Source: Himantopus leucocephalus
Taxonomy: Eukaryota; Chordata; Aves; Charadriiformes; Recurvirostridae
Direction of reading: 5' to 3'
Assembly: GCA_003993805.1 (NCBI GenBank)
Contig: RSEF01000004.1
Coordinates: 69,433,252 to 69,497,251, forward strand
DNA: 64,000 nucleotides
This document shows, piece after piece, positions 23,131 to 38,100 of this stretch. Both the position numbers and the translations under genes were made by a program. The notes under the pieces were generated by a model. It searched no databases. It was not told the DNA's origin and saw only the letters and a list, made by a program, of their open reading frames with translations. The stretch's first letter is position 1, and each line of letters begins with the position of its first letter.

Positions 23131-26100
23131 GTAAGTGGGCACTTGATGTTTATCTAGCAAATTACTGCAAGAAGCATGATGGCTTCATTTAATGTTAGTA
23201 AATGTAAAGCTATAAACTTGTTCATCCATTCTCTTTGGAAGAATAATGGATTCTTAATGTTGAATTAATGCTGTATGAACATGAGGATCCTAATCTTTTA
23301 CCTTTTTAAAAGCTGAATTTATGCACAGTACTCTTCAGCTATAAAACTGCTAGATGCTTGAAATATGTTTTATTAAAAATGAGCAATGTAAATGTTTATG
23401 GGTGTCTTTTGTTGAAGTTTTAATTCTGTTCTTACAGGATACAGAATTTCCAGGAGTAGTTGCAAGGCCTATTGGAGAATTCAGAAGCAACGCAGACTAT
23501 CAGTACCAATTATTACGCTGCAATGTAGACTTGCTAAAAATAATTCAACTAGGACTGACATTTATGAATGAGCAAGGCGAATACCCTCCAGGAACTTCAA
23601 CTTGGCAATTTAATTTTAAATTTAATTTAACGTAAGTGTTAAACGTCTGTGCTGTTGAATGTATGTTTCTGACTTACTGAAAATGTATTATAGGTTGTGA
23701 AAGCTCTAGCAAGTCTTTTTATCTATATGATTGGAACACCATTAGACACTTTTTGAGGAAAGCTTCTATCAGTCAAATGTGCTTTCTTGCCTCATTTCTG
23801 TGCAGTCTGTCTTACTGTTGGTAATTTGGTCAAAAAATGCTAAGCAATTTCAGCAAAAGTTTTTAAAAGAGGCATTGATACTCAGTGCAAGACTTAGCTC
23901 TGCATTTTCATATTTAGCATTTCAGAGTGCTTGTACCTTAACTTAGTTTAACTCTTACTGGTTGTTATAGAAGTCGCATGTCAATATTTTCCATTTGTAA
24001 ATATGTGAAGAAACAACATGTGAAGAAAAATTGTAAAGTTATCAAAGTGACTTAAAAAGAAGTGTGACAAATGTTATCAGCGAGTTCTAAAGCAAGTGTG
24101 CTCTGTCCTCTTTAAAATAGTGTTATTCTTGTTAAAAGACTCACAAAAAGTTCTAGATAATATTCTAGGTGAAATACTGTCAGTTTTTTAATACTGCAGC
24201 AGCTTTGCTCGTGTTTTCAAAGCAACTTACTCTTTCAAGCTACTGTGTTTTAATTTTCCTATATAATAGATTGAAAGGGATTACTGATTCTACAGCACAA
24301 CTCCTGTGGAGATTTTTGTTTGGGATTATTTTGTGTAATGTGTTGGTTTAAAAAGCAAGCTGGGGGTTTTTTACTATCGGTTGGAATAGTATTATGAACT
24401 TTATTTCACGATGTGATTTTCATCAGTGATAAATCTTTAAGTATAAACCTGACTTTTCCAGTGGGATGAGACAGTTCTGTGGAGTACTAATTGTATCTTT
24501 AGCAGGTAGTTGACAAGGTTACTAGTATCTTAAATTTTTTCCTGAAAAGAACATATTTGGTCTGATAGGTTTTCATATGGCCTGAGTTGAGTATCAGTGC
24601 AAACACTTCTCAAACTGAAATGTGTTGAAGGCTTGGGGTTTTTTGGCAGTTGTGTTACAAGCTGATCACTGGACAGCTTGGTAGATAGGAGTTAAAACTG
24701 CAGCCTACAAAGGAGGTTTAGAGAACAGGCCTTTTTTTCTGCAGATAAAAAAGACTTGTTTTCAAAGTAATCGGAGTTCTTGCAAAGAAAAAAACCTGCT
24801 GCTGTCTCTCTTCGTCTTTCTGCGTTTCTAAACCAGCAGTGCTGTGGCTTGTCACAAATCAATTTGGTCTGAGGAATGACATGCTCTTTTTAGTTTTGTT
24901 TGAAGCACATCTTGATGGAAAAGGAAGTGCAGATTTGATATTTTGATATCTCTAACTTGGGTGGCCATATAAATGCTAGATGGAAGTTATCCATTGTCTT
25001 AATAGAAGAATATATTAATCCTGCTAAGTATGGGTGAAGGAGGAGGAACTAATTAATAACTTCCAAACTGTGATGTGGGGAGAAGAGCCTGTGTTGTGTT
25101 TTATTTTCTGAGCTTCAAAGGTCTACTTCATGTCAAGCAACTGAAAACAAAAGTAGTTTTCTCTCATTTGTGCCAAATGCTGCAGAGATAAGACAGTTTA
25201 GTAAGGCAACATGTGGGTAATCACCTAACTAACTTGTTACTAGTTCACTGAGGGGACTTTATACAAAAAGGTAAGCTAGGTAAGTGCTGCATGACACACT
25301 AATATTTTTTTTTGTTACAAGGGTGGAGAAATTAGTCATTTTTGTTGGTTTCTAAATTTCCTCTTGGGAAGTGGCACTGTGCCAAGTGTCCTGCTCCTGA
25401 AGCAAAACAGCTGTTGGCTGTTCCTAGAGGGTGATTTTATTTTTTTTTTTATGTGTGGTTCCAGCCAGGTCTTGTTATAGTGTGCTTTTAAAGAGCACAA
25501 ATATTTCTCTAAACTAACTCTCCACCTGATCAGTGCAGAGCAACAAACTAGAATTAAAACTTTTTTTTGTAAAACAGGCATGTTTGTTTTGGATGGGTTC
25601 TTTAATGTGTTATGGACATGGACAGGTGTTGGGAAGCCGATGCCTTAAAGCTGGAGAACTAATGAGCAGCTGTGTAGGAGGGAGGAAGAAAGATACAACA
25701 CATCTTGAGAATATATCTCTATGTTCTGGTGAATGATGACTTGCTATTAGGAATAAGGAATATAAGTCTAGGACTGAATCTACTAGTCAAGTTTGATATA
25801 TTTGTTTTATTTTAATTTTTGTGGTTTTTCATTAAAATTGAAAACTATATGCTGAAGAGACTTTGTAGAATAGTATGTGATAGACAGTAATATGAATGTC
25901 ATCTTCTAAGAAGAGCCACTTTTGCTTTTTTTTTTTCAGTTAACTGTTAAACTTGAGGAAAAAAAAACCCCAACATTGATTTCATCACAAAATCCTTAAG
26001 ACTTTATGAAAATGTTAGTGGCAAAGGGGATTAATACAGGGATAAGAGGCGATGAAACAAGGCATAGAGGATTTTTTTTTTCCATCCTGTTAAATTTTAG

Positions 26101-29100
26101 GTCCAAAATATGGCTCTTGAAGTTGGTTGTTTAGAAAGACAATGTTAGGCTACCTGAATATTAAGGATTGACTAGATGGAGCAAGTACTCAATTTCCAGT
26201 TGTAGCGAGAAGGCAGTTTTGATGAACATGTGTCTAAACATTTACTTAAGCTTAAATCACAAGAAATGTGCGGGAAATATTACCCACAGAGCTAATATAA
26301 TACAGCACTGGGATCTGGAGTGTACTGTTCCTAGTTCTATAATGTAACCTGTTAGTGCTTCAACTGTTATATTTAATTTGTTGCAGTTCAAGTAATGGAT
26401 CTTATTTGGGAAAATGTCTGTATTCATACATTCGCTTTCCGCTGCAGATTTGCAAAAGGACTATTCTACGTAACTGGAAGAGGAGCAGGAGCTAGTTTTT
26501 TATGAAGGAGGCGAGAATGGAGGTGCTGGGAATGGTGAAATGCTAGTGAAGGTTAACAAAAGCTATGAAAAATGATTGGTTTTGTAATGAACAGGGAACA
26601 AAGTCAAGTTGCTTTTGCTCTATGCTAGTGAAGTCTGTGGAATGAATAGCAAAAAAGAAATTTTACCAGGTTTATAATCACTGAGGTTTGTAGGCTTTGA
26701 AAATTTACTTTTCCTCTCTCTGTTTTTAGAGAAGATATGTATGCCCAGGACTCCATTGAACTGTTGACGACATCTGGTATCCAGTTCAAAAAGCATGAGG
26801 AAGAAGGAATTGAGACACAGTACTTTGCAGAACTGCTTATGACATCAGGAGTTGTACTGTGTGAAGGAGTCAAGTGGCTTTCATTTCACAGGTAAATTCT
26901 GCACGTTAAGTATTTGAGTTTTCACTATTGATTCTTGAATTCTAGAGCTTGGATTTCACATCTCACATGTTAAGTGGTATACATCTGGTAGTGTATATAG
27001 CACATGTTTTGGTTGGTAAGACTTAAAAAACTATTTCTACTGTAGTACCTATAGCACCATTCAGTATTAGAAGAATAGAGCGTACAGGGTGTTGCTGGTG
27101 TTTTATTTTTGGTGTTTACGCTGTAGCTGGAAAACTGTAAATGAGAAAAACATGAAACTCATAAGCCAGCAGGTGGCATTGTATCTTTTAATATCACACA
27201 TACAAGTAATATAAGCAACAGTGATACAAGCAAACTATTCTTTAGCAATTCCTGAGCAAATATTGTTTGTCTCATGGGAGAGACTGCAGAATTATCATTG
27301 AAGAGTGTTATAAAGCACTTCTAAATTTGTTTTAAGTCTCCTGGTAATCTGGGCAGCTGAAAATTACTCAGCTTGGAAGGAGAGCCCTGATAAGCCTTAA
27401 TTCTCTAGCTGCAGAAATGAATATGTTTTACTCTTTATTCCATCATAGGAACTCCTCTTCCAAGTAGAAAAAGAAATGCAAATGCTAAATCTCTTATGAA
27501 TCTGTCAAGATACAAAAGATCTTTGGGTGTTAATAAGATTTAACACTTTAAGACTTATGCAGTATTCATTGTATAGTCAGCTACGTGCCAGAGATAATTT
27601 GCACTTTTTGCAGGCAACAGTGGCTTTAAAGGCTTATTGCTATGTAATGCCCTCAAGTTGACGTCTTAAATGCTGGCTGCTAAGCAAGTGAACAAAGGTA
27701 GAGCAAATGTTATAGCTGAGACTAGTAGGTTCCTTACAGCGTTATTCTTGTTTATCACGCATCCTACATTGGTGGGTGGTAATACGTAGATGACAAAATG
27801 AGGAAAAAAAAACAATTTCTTCATCCGTTAGTATTAAATCTTGGAGTGGAGGTTGGAGGAGAGAAAGTCAGATGGAATTAGAGAAGTATTTACATTATTA
27901 ACTAACTGAAAAATAAGGATTGCTTCAGCAAGGAATGTAAACCAGTAGTAGAAAGGTGCATATAACAGCCTGTTGCAGAATTCATCTTTTTTTACTTGCT
28001 TTGTAGAAAGCAAGTGTTAGACTGACTTTCCAAAGGCGGGGGGAGGTGGGGAAGACAATTAACAATAACAACAAAAGGAGGATCCTCTTTGAGTCACCTA
28101 ATCTGCCTACATCTTCCACTTGCAGCCATCTCGACTCACAATATGACTCCAAAATAATCTTACTGTTGCTATCTTGCTACTAGGGTAGCACCTTGGGGGG
28201 AAAAATACTGGAACATGAATGCCATGAATGGTGTCAAAATACTACAAAGGCTGAATTAGCGATTTAAGTTTCTTTCAGCTTCTTAAACCCATTATTATGG
28301 GCTCTTATATGGATATTTGTGATTTATACTTGGCTGCAGTAAAATGACTTGGACGATTCAGGAGAAGGGGATGTAATGCATATAACTGGTACATCAACAG
28401 ACGCTGCCATGTAGAAGCAGCTGCAGCTACAAAACTGTGTTTTTCCAGTATCGCCTAATAACCTTAAGGGCCCAGTGTAAGCTATCCTAGCAAAAGAATA
28501 CCTGAGCCATTTCTACACTAGGGATTCTTTTTAAAGCATAATTACATTGATTGTTTGTGATTCCTAATATGCTGGTCAAAGTGTAGTGCAACCTGTTCAA
28601 TAATGCCATTTCTACTGGTGCAGCTTATGAAGGGTTTGTGGAATGGCTTTATTACAAAGTCCAGTTTTGTCTGTGCTAAAATGAGTTTCTGTTGTGTACT
28701 TCACTGAAAACGTCTTTAGAAATCCTCTTAAGGCAGCTATTCCAGCAAATGTTTGTCAAACACTGATTATCCATAACTGTGCTTGAAGTCAGAGAGTGTT
28801 GAAAGGCTTTTGTGCTTGACAGAGCATGTTGATATCACCTTGAGCACGAAACCCTGGAGTAGTGGGTTAAGTTCTGAGGAAGCTAAGATTGCACAAAGCT
28901 ATAAATGAGCATGGGTCATGTAAAATGTGCCACAAAAAATAGTAAACAGGTGTTTCTAAATATATCTTCAGATGATTATGATTATGTTCTATTAGTAGAA
29001 ACTTAAACAGTGGGACAACTCAGTTGAAAACTTGTTTCTTGTAGGCTCTCCATGCGGTAGGTCTCTGACTACTGGGAAAGCTGTGCTTGATAGTTGCTGA

Positions 29101-32100
29101 CTGTGCTATTGCTTCTGTTTCCTTAAAATGTTTTAATTACTACTAACCCTCAACATTTATGAGTCTCTTAGGAAGTAGGCAGAGGGGAATTACTCCTTTC
29201 TCAAAGTGAGGTTGTGTTTTGGTTTTGTTTCATTCCCCGGTCTTTGATTTCCTTGAACTCTTAGGTAGTTTATTTCTAAGCTCTTAACTTCTCAAATAGT
29301 TTTCATTGTGAGCTTTTTATCTCTTGCATTTGGCATAGCTGCCTTGGTGTCCTGACCTATAGGCAAATCTATGTGGACATGCAGTTCTGCCAGGCACAAG
29401 CAAAGAAACATTTGCACTGTCACTGATTCTTGTGTACCACAACTTCATAAGAGACTCCATCAAATATTTTGTGTGTGTTAAAATGTGTTTGAGTCGATGA
29501 GAGAGGAGGGGGAAGCCCTGAATTTCTGATTCTTGTCACAGCCAGGAGAACTGTGAGTGCTTGGCTGTGTAACAAGTTATAAAACAGAACAGCTCAAACA
29601 CTGTTTTTTTGTGGACGTTCAGCTGACTGACATCATGTTGAAGCTTTGAGCGTCCACCTGTGTGCAACCTCCTCAGTCTACCTTTGGAGGCTCTGTGCAA
29701 ACATGCCTTGTAATGCAGATGTTTTTGGGAAGCTGGAAAGTTCCACGCTGTTGTATTTCAATAATCATTTGTATCTAACTGATTTTAGTAAAATTTAATC
29801 TGTTGGCTTGTTTCTATTAGCCAGTTATAAAATGAAGTAAAGCTTTCTCAGCTCTGTCAGGTTTTGATTTATTTCAGAGACTGTTGGTGCTTGAGTAGAA
29901 TTCCTTGTTAGTTGGCTATCTGAACTCTTTCTGGATAGTAAGGGAAAGAAATACAGGCGCATTTGATCTTTTCCATAGTCTTGTTGCCTACAGCTGTCCC
30001 ATGTTCGGTGAAAAAANGGGGGGGGGGGGGGGCGCGGGGCGCGGGGAAGGTGGTTGTAAGAGTGCTTAAGTTGCTGTACAGCGCCAGGGATTGTGGCTAG
30101 CTGCACTTAGTAAATTTAGGTGATTATATTAGAAATGGTGAAAGCTTTTTAAGGAAAGGAAGTCTGTGCTTCAGGGTATAAACCAACCACTAATTGCCTG
30201 TTAGAGGATTAGAAGAAAACGTCTTTAATGAGCAGGTAATTACATAATTGCTCACTGTGGACTTTCTTACCCTTCTGTTAGTGTTCAGCAGTGGCCACTC
30301 AATTTTTGAACTAGATATACCTTAGACTTGAATTGGAGTGACAGTTCTTACGTTTGTGTAAGCTTGGATGACTGGAGCGTATTATGCCTGAAAAGTATAC
30401 TAACAAGATGATGTCAATACCTTGATACTGCACTGTGATTAGTAAAGTGTGGTTTGTGGTGATTGTTACAAGCCTGATGGGACTAAGCGTAAGCAGCTGG
30501 AACTCCAGGAATGTGAGACATCATTTGGTTGAGCTGACTAAAACTAACCCATGCTTAGTATCCAAGAACAGATATCTGACTGAATGTTGTCATGCAATGG
30601 AAGGGTAATCGTGCCTGTTAAATCCACTGTTTAGACATCCTGTTCCCTTTTTCTGCATGAGGATCCTAGAATGAAAGAATCTGCTACAATACAGAAAAAT
30701 ACAGTTATATATAATTCTCCATTGAAATTGCAGATTTATGATGAGCCTGCTTCCTCTCAATACAAATAGTAAATGAATCTTGACTTTTCTTACAGTACTT
30801 CCTTCTTAATAGAAATCGGAAGTGTTTGAGAGCATCTGTTTTCTAGTAATTCAGTCATGCACATAATGTTTTGTTGGAAGAGGAGGGGAGTCAAACTTTT
30901 CTTTTTTAGACAAGGAGCACAAATACTGTTTTCTTCACTTTAGAAGTTTTAATACGAATGTTACATTTGAGCCACAGAGATGACAGATGTCAGGAATTCA
31001 GTGAGTTGATGAGGTCTCTAACCTCTAGAGGAGTAAATCTCCTTAATCCTGAACAGTCTTTTTTGCATCTTTCTGAACAGCCTTTTCTGCTAGTGTGGCT
31101 TTTTTCTTTTCTTTTTCTATAGAGGGCTTTACGCTGATACAGGCTTCCATGCCACTATTTTTTCCCCTCATAGGTGGTCTAATAACATCGAGTGTCTAAG
31201 CTACTGTTTGCCAAGTATACTACAGGTTTTTACTTTGTAAGACTCAGCTGAAATCCTTCTTTATCTTTGGCTTCTTTGCTCCCTGGCCAGTGGCTGCTGC
31301 TGTGAAGATTGGAGTGCTGCCAGCACAGCTTCAAAGCACCAGATGCAGTGCAGGATTCATTCAACATGAAATTCCTGTGTAGAGCATTGGAAACCCCCAT
31401 GGGAGAGCTGCAATATTCTGTACCTCTTGTTTATCTTGTGTTAATGGACTTTTAGAAAACAATCCATTCATTCCCAGTATATTCAAGATTTTCTACCCTC
31501 TGTCTAGAAATTCATAAGAGAAAGATAATGTAGAGAATCCCATTGTATACAAAAGGTACAAAAAGCAATCTTCTTTACATTGAGTATGCAAGCTAAAGCC
31601 TTGAGCCTGCATCAGAAGTTGCCAGTCTTCGCGAGTGCTGGATATTCACAGGATCAGTAGTACAGTGCTCTTAACTGATTTGTCTTTTGTATTGCTCATC
31701 TCACAGTCAAAGATCTCAGTCAAGATTTACCAAGTTGCAAAATTCTTGGGTTTGAGTATGTTCCTCATGTAACCAAGAATGAACACAAAGTCTTAAACTG
31801 GGAATTTGGAGTCTGTGGTGGCCACCCATTCCCTTGAATTGTCTCTCGGCTATACAGTAGGGTTCCTTAAGCAGCAAAACCTCTACTTCAGTAGAGGCAC
31901 CCCTGCTGTGTGTTTTCATCGTCTTTGTTAGTACAGACACTTTTAAAATGGCATGTCAGTAAAGTCTAGGAACTGATTTGGTTCAATGCAGACCTAATAA
32001 AAAGATAAGGTATTTGTTTCCTATCTGNCGTCTTTGTTAGTACAGACACTTTTAAAATGGCATGTCAGTAAAATCTAGGAACTGATTTGGTTCAATGCAG

Positions 32101-35100
32101 ACCTAACAAAAAGATAAGGTATTTGTTTCCTATCTGGTTCAGTGTGTATGTGCATGAGCAATCCCGCAAATACCAGAGATCAGAACGGATCAGATTCATG
32201 ATCAGATCATGAATAATCTGGTTTTTAATCTCAGCCAGCCCAGCTGAAACCATGACACAGTTTCCTAGGGAAAAGGATAACTAGTCATCACTGCTTTTTG
32301 TTGTGGTGTTCAGTCCTGCTTAATACCTGACATCTGTCTTTCCTATGATTTAAACTCTTTTCTCTCAACCCTCTGTAAAAGTACACGACTTCCCCTTTTA
32401 CTTCCACACCTCATTCCTATGTCTTCCTTCTTCAGCCAAGCTACTCAGAAGGAAGTCTTCCCAAATTCTTCTCTCCACTACATGCACTCACAGATGCGAC
32501 ATATAATACCTCAGTTTCTTCTCCCAAACCCGTACTGCTCAGTTGTCTTGCTGCCTCCTGCTGACTTACGTGTACACACAAAAAATCTTCCAGCTTAATC
32601 TGTCCTTGTCTCCAAAAGGAGTAACAGTCTACAATTTTTATTTTTTTTTTTGGTTGTCTAACTGTGCTGATTTAATTGGGAAAGTTGAAAGAAAATCTGC
32701 TCCTCTTCATTGCTGAGGGTGAAACTTCCCTCCAGGCATAAGTGTGTGTTGGCTCTGGAAACTCATGAATCCTTTCGATTTCAAGCACTGTGGAAGTGAC
32801 TCTATCTCATCCAGTTTGGAGTGAAAAACTCCAGTCTGTGTGAAAGGAACCAGCTAGGAGTCATTCTGGTTTAAGTTCTTGTTATCAGATGGAGCCCCAG
32901 CAGCGTTGTGTTGCTTCAGGATTTGGAGAAGCTCCTCTAGGCAGATCTTCTTTTCTGCTTCTTCACTTGGCCTCATTGAGACTAAATTAAAATGTTTTCC
33001 TGAAAGCTGCAATGGGGCCGTTTACACTGAGGCTTAGTCTTTTGTAAGAGTCAGTCTTAATTGTTTTGAAATTAAGCAAAATGTCCTGTTGATGTGTAGT
33101 AAAGTCTTGATGTTAGAAGTGAGAATGATGCTTATAAGTTATTTGCTTATATTTTTTTTTGTTATTAATTTGCAGTGGATATGACTTTGGCTATCTAATC
33201 AAAATCCTGACAAACTCTAATTTACCTGAAGAAGAGCTGGACTTCTTTGAGATACTGCGATTGTTCTTCCCTGTCATCTATGATGTAAAATATCTCATGA
33301 AGAGTTGCAAAAATCTGAAGGTAAGTAATCTGTTAATTGCTCAAAACAAATTTTTTGTTTTGGAGAGAGAGTACTTTCTGCTTAAAAATACTTACTTTCT
33401 ATATATTTATTTTCTGGTTTTGCTTTGATAATACCCAAGGCAGCCTTTTTGTCTCAAACATTATATATTTAATATTAAAGGCTATTAATAGAGGCAGGCA
33501 GGAGCACAGATTGATTTTTTTTTTTTAATATAACTGTTTACCATTTAAAAATAGCATGCTGATACTGTATTTATAGTGCCCAGTCTTTGTTGACAGATGA
33601 TAAACCCATGTTTGGAATTGATCCTTCGCTTCTTGAGCCATAAGAATTGATGGGTTTCATATACTCTTATTTCCTCATTGTGCAGTCCACTAAAGGACTG
33701 CAGACGTCTTGGCAAAGGTAATTGCAACGATGATGCTGTGGAAGCGTCTTGGGAAGAGGAATGGAGCGAAGAATGTTTCAGATGGCCCCATAAGGCAAGA
33801 TAAACAACAGCATATGTTCAGGGACAACATGTGGCTTCTAGAAAAAAATGCAGTACTAGAAACTAAGCTCTCATATCAGGCCAGCGGGGTTACTGATTGG
33901 CTTACTCTATCAGGCATAAAATTTGGATACTTTGTTGGACTGGAGAATGAATGGAAACTGGAACTAAGTATGTGAAGGGGAAGACAGCAAGTGAAAGAAA
34001 GTTGCTACAGGGATTAACAGCTTTACTTGCCAAAGAACTGTAAGTCTGGACTGCTGCTGGAATGAGGTGCATCGCTCATCTGAGGCAATTAATGACTTGC
34101 TGCTTTTATGGAAAGTGACTCCATTCTCTAGGCTTTCTTAATGAGAACCTGCAGGAAAAAGAGAACACTGACTGTAATACAACCAAATCCGAACTAAGGA
34201 ATGGCTTGCCGCTTCGTCGTGCTCAACTAGTGATCTGCGTGGGGTTTATAGTCCTCTGTTTCTTTCTGAGAAACTGAGAGTATGTCACTTTTAAGTAATA
34301 GCCTACTTGTGTGGGAAGTAAGGTGTGTACCTCTTTTTGTTAAATTAATGTTGAAAATGGAGACGTCCCTTCCAGTGAGTACGAAAAGTATACCTACCTG
34401 TGTTCATGTGGAGTTGTTACTGGTATAATCAGCTGGGCAAATAGCTGAGTATTAGAGAGAGTCTTAGAAACAGTTTTTCTCCACAGAGGCCAGAACTAAA
34501 AATGAAATGTTCAGGAACTTCAGGAGTCTTAAAGAAGGGGTGAGGGGGAACCTCAAACAAAAATCTCCCTTGCTTTTTCACTCCTGGTGAAGCGAAGTAA
34601 GGCATCTGGTGTCTTAGTGGTGGTGGCACACTTACCAAGAACAGAGTGTGTAATCCAGCTTCAGTGATGTAGGAAAGGTGACAGAATGACGTTCCGAGTC
34701 ACCATTCCAGAGGTGACATTCCCATTGGGTTTGGGGAGGAGGGGATTGTGTTTCCTGTCATTTCGTTAAGACATAGTTATGTGTAACCTGCATTGTTTAG
34801 AGATAGTAATTAATTTTTTTTTTTTGAAGACAAGAAGAACCTTCACAGGTCTTATTTAAGCAAACCTTAAGAACAAGGGTGATATTTATTTTTTTTTGCA
34901 GAGCTGTAGGTCAGCTTTCCTGCAGTAAGTCTTGTTCCTGTCACCTAACCTGCAGACTGGTAATGGCAGGAGGGGAAGGGATGTGGACTGCCCTGCCCCC
35001 CCACTTTTACCAGCCATGAAGTGATGGTGGACTTGTACTGTACTGAGAGCAGCTGTCTGAAACAAGTTGCTAAACATTCAGTGTTGTGACTCTAAAAATG

Positions 35101-38100
35101 CATGCACTGTCTCCTAATGTCTGTCACTTTCAATCTCTATTAAATTGCAGTGAATTGAACTGCTGTGCAGTTGTCCTTTATTGACTTCTCTATGTTATTT
35201 TTCATATGAAAGTCACTGACTTGCTGTAGCTCCCCCACTGCCTGCCCCCACCCACCCAAAAAAAGAATTTTTGCCATTGAGAAGAGAAATATGCTTGAGG
35301 ATCAGGAAGATGTTTGATGCTCTTTTTGTGGAATTAAGCAACATACTGCAAATTAATTCATTTGGAGTATTTAATAAATTAAGTTGGAGTAACATACTCG
35401 GATGTACATAACTCAGATGGACATGAGTGCACTTTACTGGCATGCAGATTGGGAGTTAACTTGAGATAGTAACATAGTATAGGTTAAACTCTTGCTTGTT
35501 TTCTAAAAATCTTTCTATGTAGACCAACGCAGACCTTTTGATAGTAATGGCAACTCTAAGTAATGTAGACTTACAGACCTTATTGGAAGCTTGCTTTAAA
35601 TGTGGAGGGTTGTACAGAACGATGAACTCTGGTACCAGTGCTGTGACACTGGGCAGTTTGAATTGGATTTGCTGTTGACTATGGTCGTATGATTATGTTT
35701 TTATGATTTCTTATTGAAAGAGCAGTGCTCTGAAAATATGAAAGAACTCCTCCTCTTTCAGGAGTTGAATGTTCTTATGTGGAGTGCAAAAGTCTCGCCT
35801 GAAAGAGAATCTTGGTAGACTATTAACTTTCGGAGACAACCAGGTTTTATTCTGTAATTATTGCAGTCTTAGAACAAGAAGGTCAACACAAAAATGGTGT
35901 GTGATATATTTACAAATAGGTATATACCATTAAAAGCACTATTTTCAAAGCATTCTTCTGTAGGCTGCTGTTACTGTAAATTTTGACTTACTAAGTCTAC
36001 ATTCTAGAGCTTGCAGCTGCTGTGTAAATATTACCAATTTTTATTTTTGAGTGTTTTTTCTTCAAAGCTATTGGAAGCTAGAGTAGATAGTCTGACAGCT
36101 AGCAGAACCTGATGGTGAGGCACTGCTCATTCGCAGCTTGAGGAAGTCGAGGGTCTAGGAGCAGAAAACTGTGCCTTGAAAGGGTGTGGGCTTAACTGCT
36201 GTTGCGAACTAACAGCTTATTATTGGAGTTCGAAAGCGGAGAACACGCTTGTATCTGAGACGCACTTTTTTCCCCCTTGCACACCAACTCTCAACGTGTT
36301 TTTGAGAGTGTAAGTTAAACAGCTGAGCATGTTTGTAGTGTTCAAATGTTGTATCCAAGCACACAAAGAAAACAAGCTAGCTTCAGTGCTTAACTCTATA
36401 GTGTATAGACTTACTCTTGCCTTAAACTTCTGTAAACTATATTCCTGCTGCTCGAGCTAGAATAAAACTAGGCATACCAGTACTAGGTCTTCATGATGGT
36501 TTGTAGGTGTTACTTGGGAATTATTATTACTGAAGCTTCCATCTTTTTAAACAAAACAAAAACCTGGACCCAAACCTGTTGCCGTAAGATTTGCAGGAAT
36601 CTTTGTAATGTTTGATCTGATTTTGGGGTCAGACTTTATTTTCATTGCTCTGTGAGGTTTAACTTTGACTGTTATGCTTTTGCCTCTTACTGCTTCCCTT
36701 CCTGTACTTTAAACAGGTTAAGGGTGCGAGGGAAGTGAACTGGGATACCAGGCAGTCTTTCTTTAAAAGCATTCATTGTCTCTGTGCAACATTTTTGCCT
36801 TGCAAAGCTTATGGCAGCACTAAGGATTTTGTCTTTGTTTTTTTGATTTTTCTAGACCTTTAAGAATGCGCACGTGCTTTAGTCTATTTCCAGTACCTTT
36901 ATGGCTTAATGATTTAAAAAAAAGAATTGATGTACAAAATTAAGTGCTTGCAGTGTAGCTTACAGCATTAAAAGATTGCCATTACAGTATAGTGTGTCTC
37001 TCCTTCAACTGATCTGTTATCTATCTAAAACCAAACTGACTTCTGGTGGGTTTGCTTCAGCACCTAGTGGCTATTACCATTTGGGGGGGGGCACCAAAAA
37101 GGTTTATTTAGTCACTCCGTGTATTGGGAAGAAAATTTGCTTCAAAATTTGAGAAGTTTTATCTTTAAGAGCTGGTAGATTTGCAGCTTTGGAGTGATGT
37201 CTACAGCTTCACAGTCTGTCCTTGTATCAACACTCAAAGCAGACAATGACTGTTTTAAATTGTTCCCTTTTTGTATGTATGTGAGATGTTTATATACTTT
37301 AAGAAATAGGTTTCATTACAGATGTGACTATTAAATATACATGTCTAACAGAAAAGCTGGCTATGCCATTGGATTTTAGTATCTTAGAAAGCTCATTGAA
37401 AGAGGATGGATTTTTTTTTGCATGTTTGTGGGTCCATTCCCACCCCCCATCTTCTCATGGCAGCTAATGAAACAAACTTGAAAGAGTGGTAGAATGTCTT
37501 GTAGAGATGGAGTGGGCACTTTCTTCCTTTTTTGACTTTACCACCTGGTTTCTAAATGCCTGCTGTGTAACATTTTCCTGGACTCCCTGTAGCGTTCTAG
37601 ATACTTAAGGATACTCTCAGTTTTTGTGAAGGGAAGTGGAAAAACCCTCAACTTAATTGTTGAAAGGTAAGTGGAAAGAAAAAGGTGTCTTTCAAAGGAA
37701 GCCTAGATACTTTAACACATGGAGGCATATGGGCATCTCATTTGTAAGCACTTGAATTCTTCTGTTTGTAGAACATTTTTACCTTTTAAACTTCCATTCA
37801 AATAGAAGGAATACAGGAACACCTGGTTTTGTTCTTCAGCATTGCCAGTCCTTTCAACATCTTGAAGGAATTGTTTTGTTAACTAATGACATCTGGTTAC
37901 CGGAGAAGCTGGAGCATGAAGGAATAGTAGTTTTGTTGATCGCGGATACTGCTTTATTTAATCAATACTGACAGAATTCTAATGTTGCTGTTGGTACTGG
38001 AAGTTTGATTCTCCAGGTGTGTATTTGACCTAGTATAATGACAGTTTTGCCTACTGTGCAAATGCCAAAATATACCTGAAGTTGTATGACTTGTGTAACA

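Larger units (their letters stand above)
26892..33175 (+). other. CNOT7: CNOT7 intron 4
   Basis: The largest CNOT7 intron, 6.3 kb. It holds a G-rich run with one N (30017-30049), a 108-base direct duplication around an N (31920-32136) and a hairpin with 9-bp arms at 32194-32214. No transposon family is recognisable. Confidence 0.6.

Noticed and set aside
33709..33975. 89-codon open frame in CNOT7 intron 5
   Set aside because: No recognisable domain or repeat match, no supporting splice context. Within the range expected by chance.
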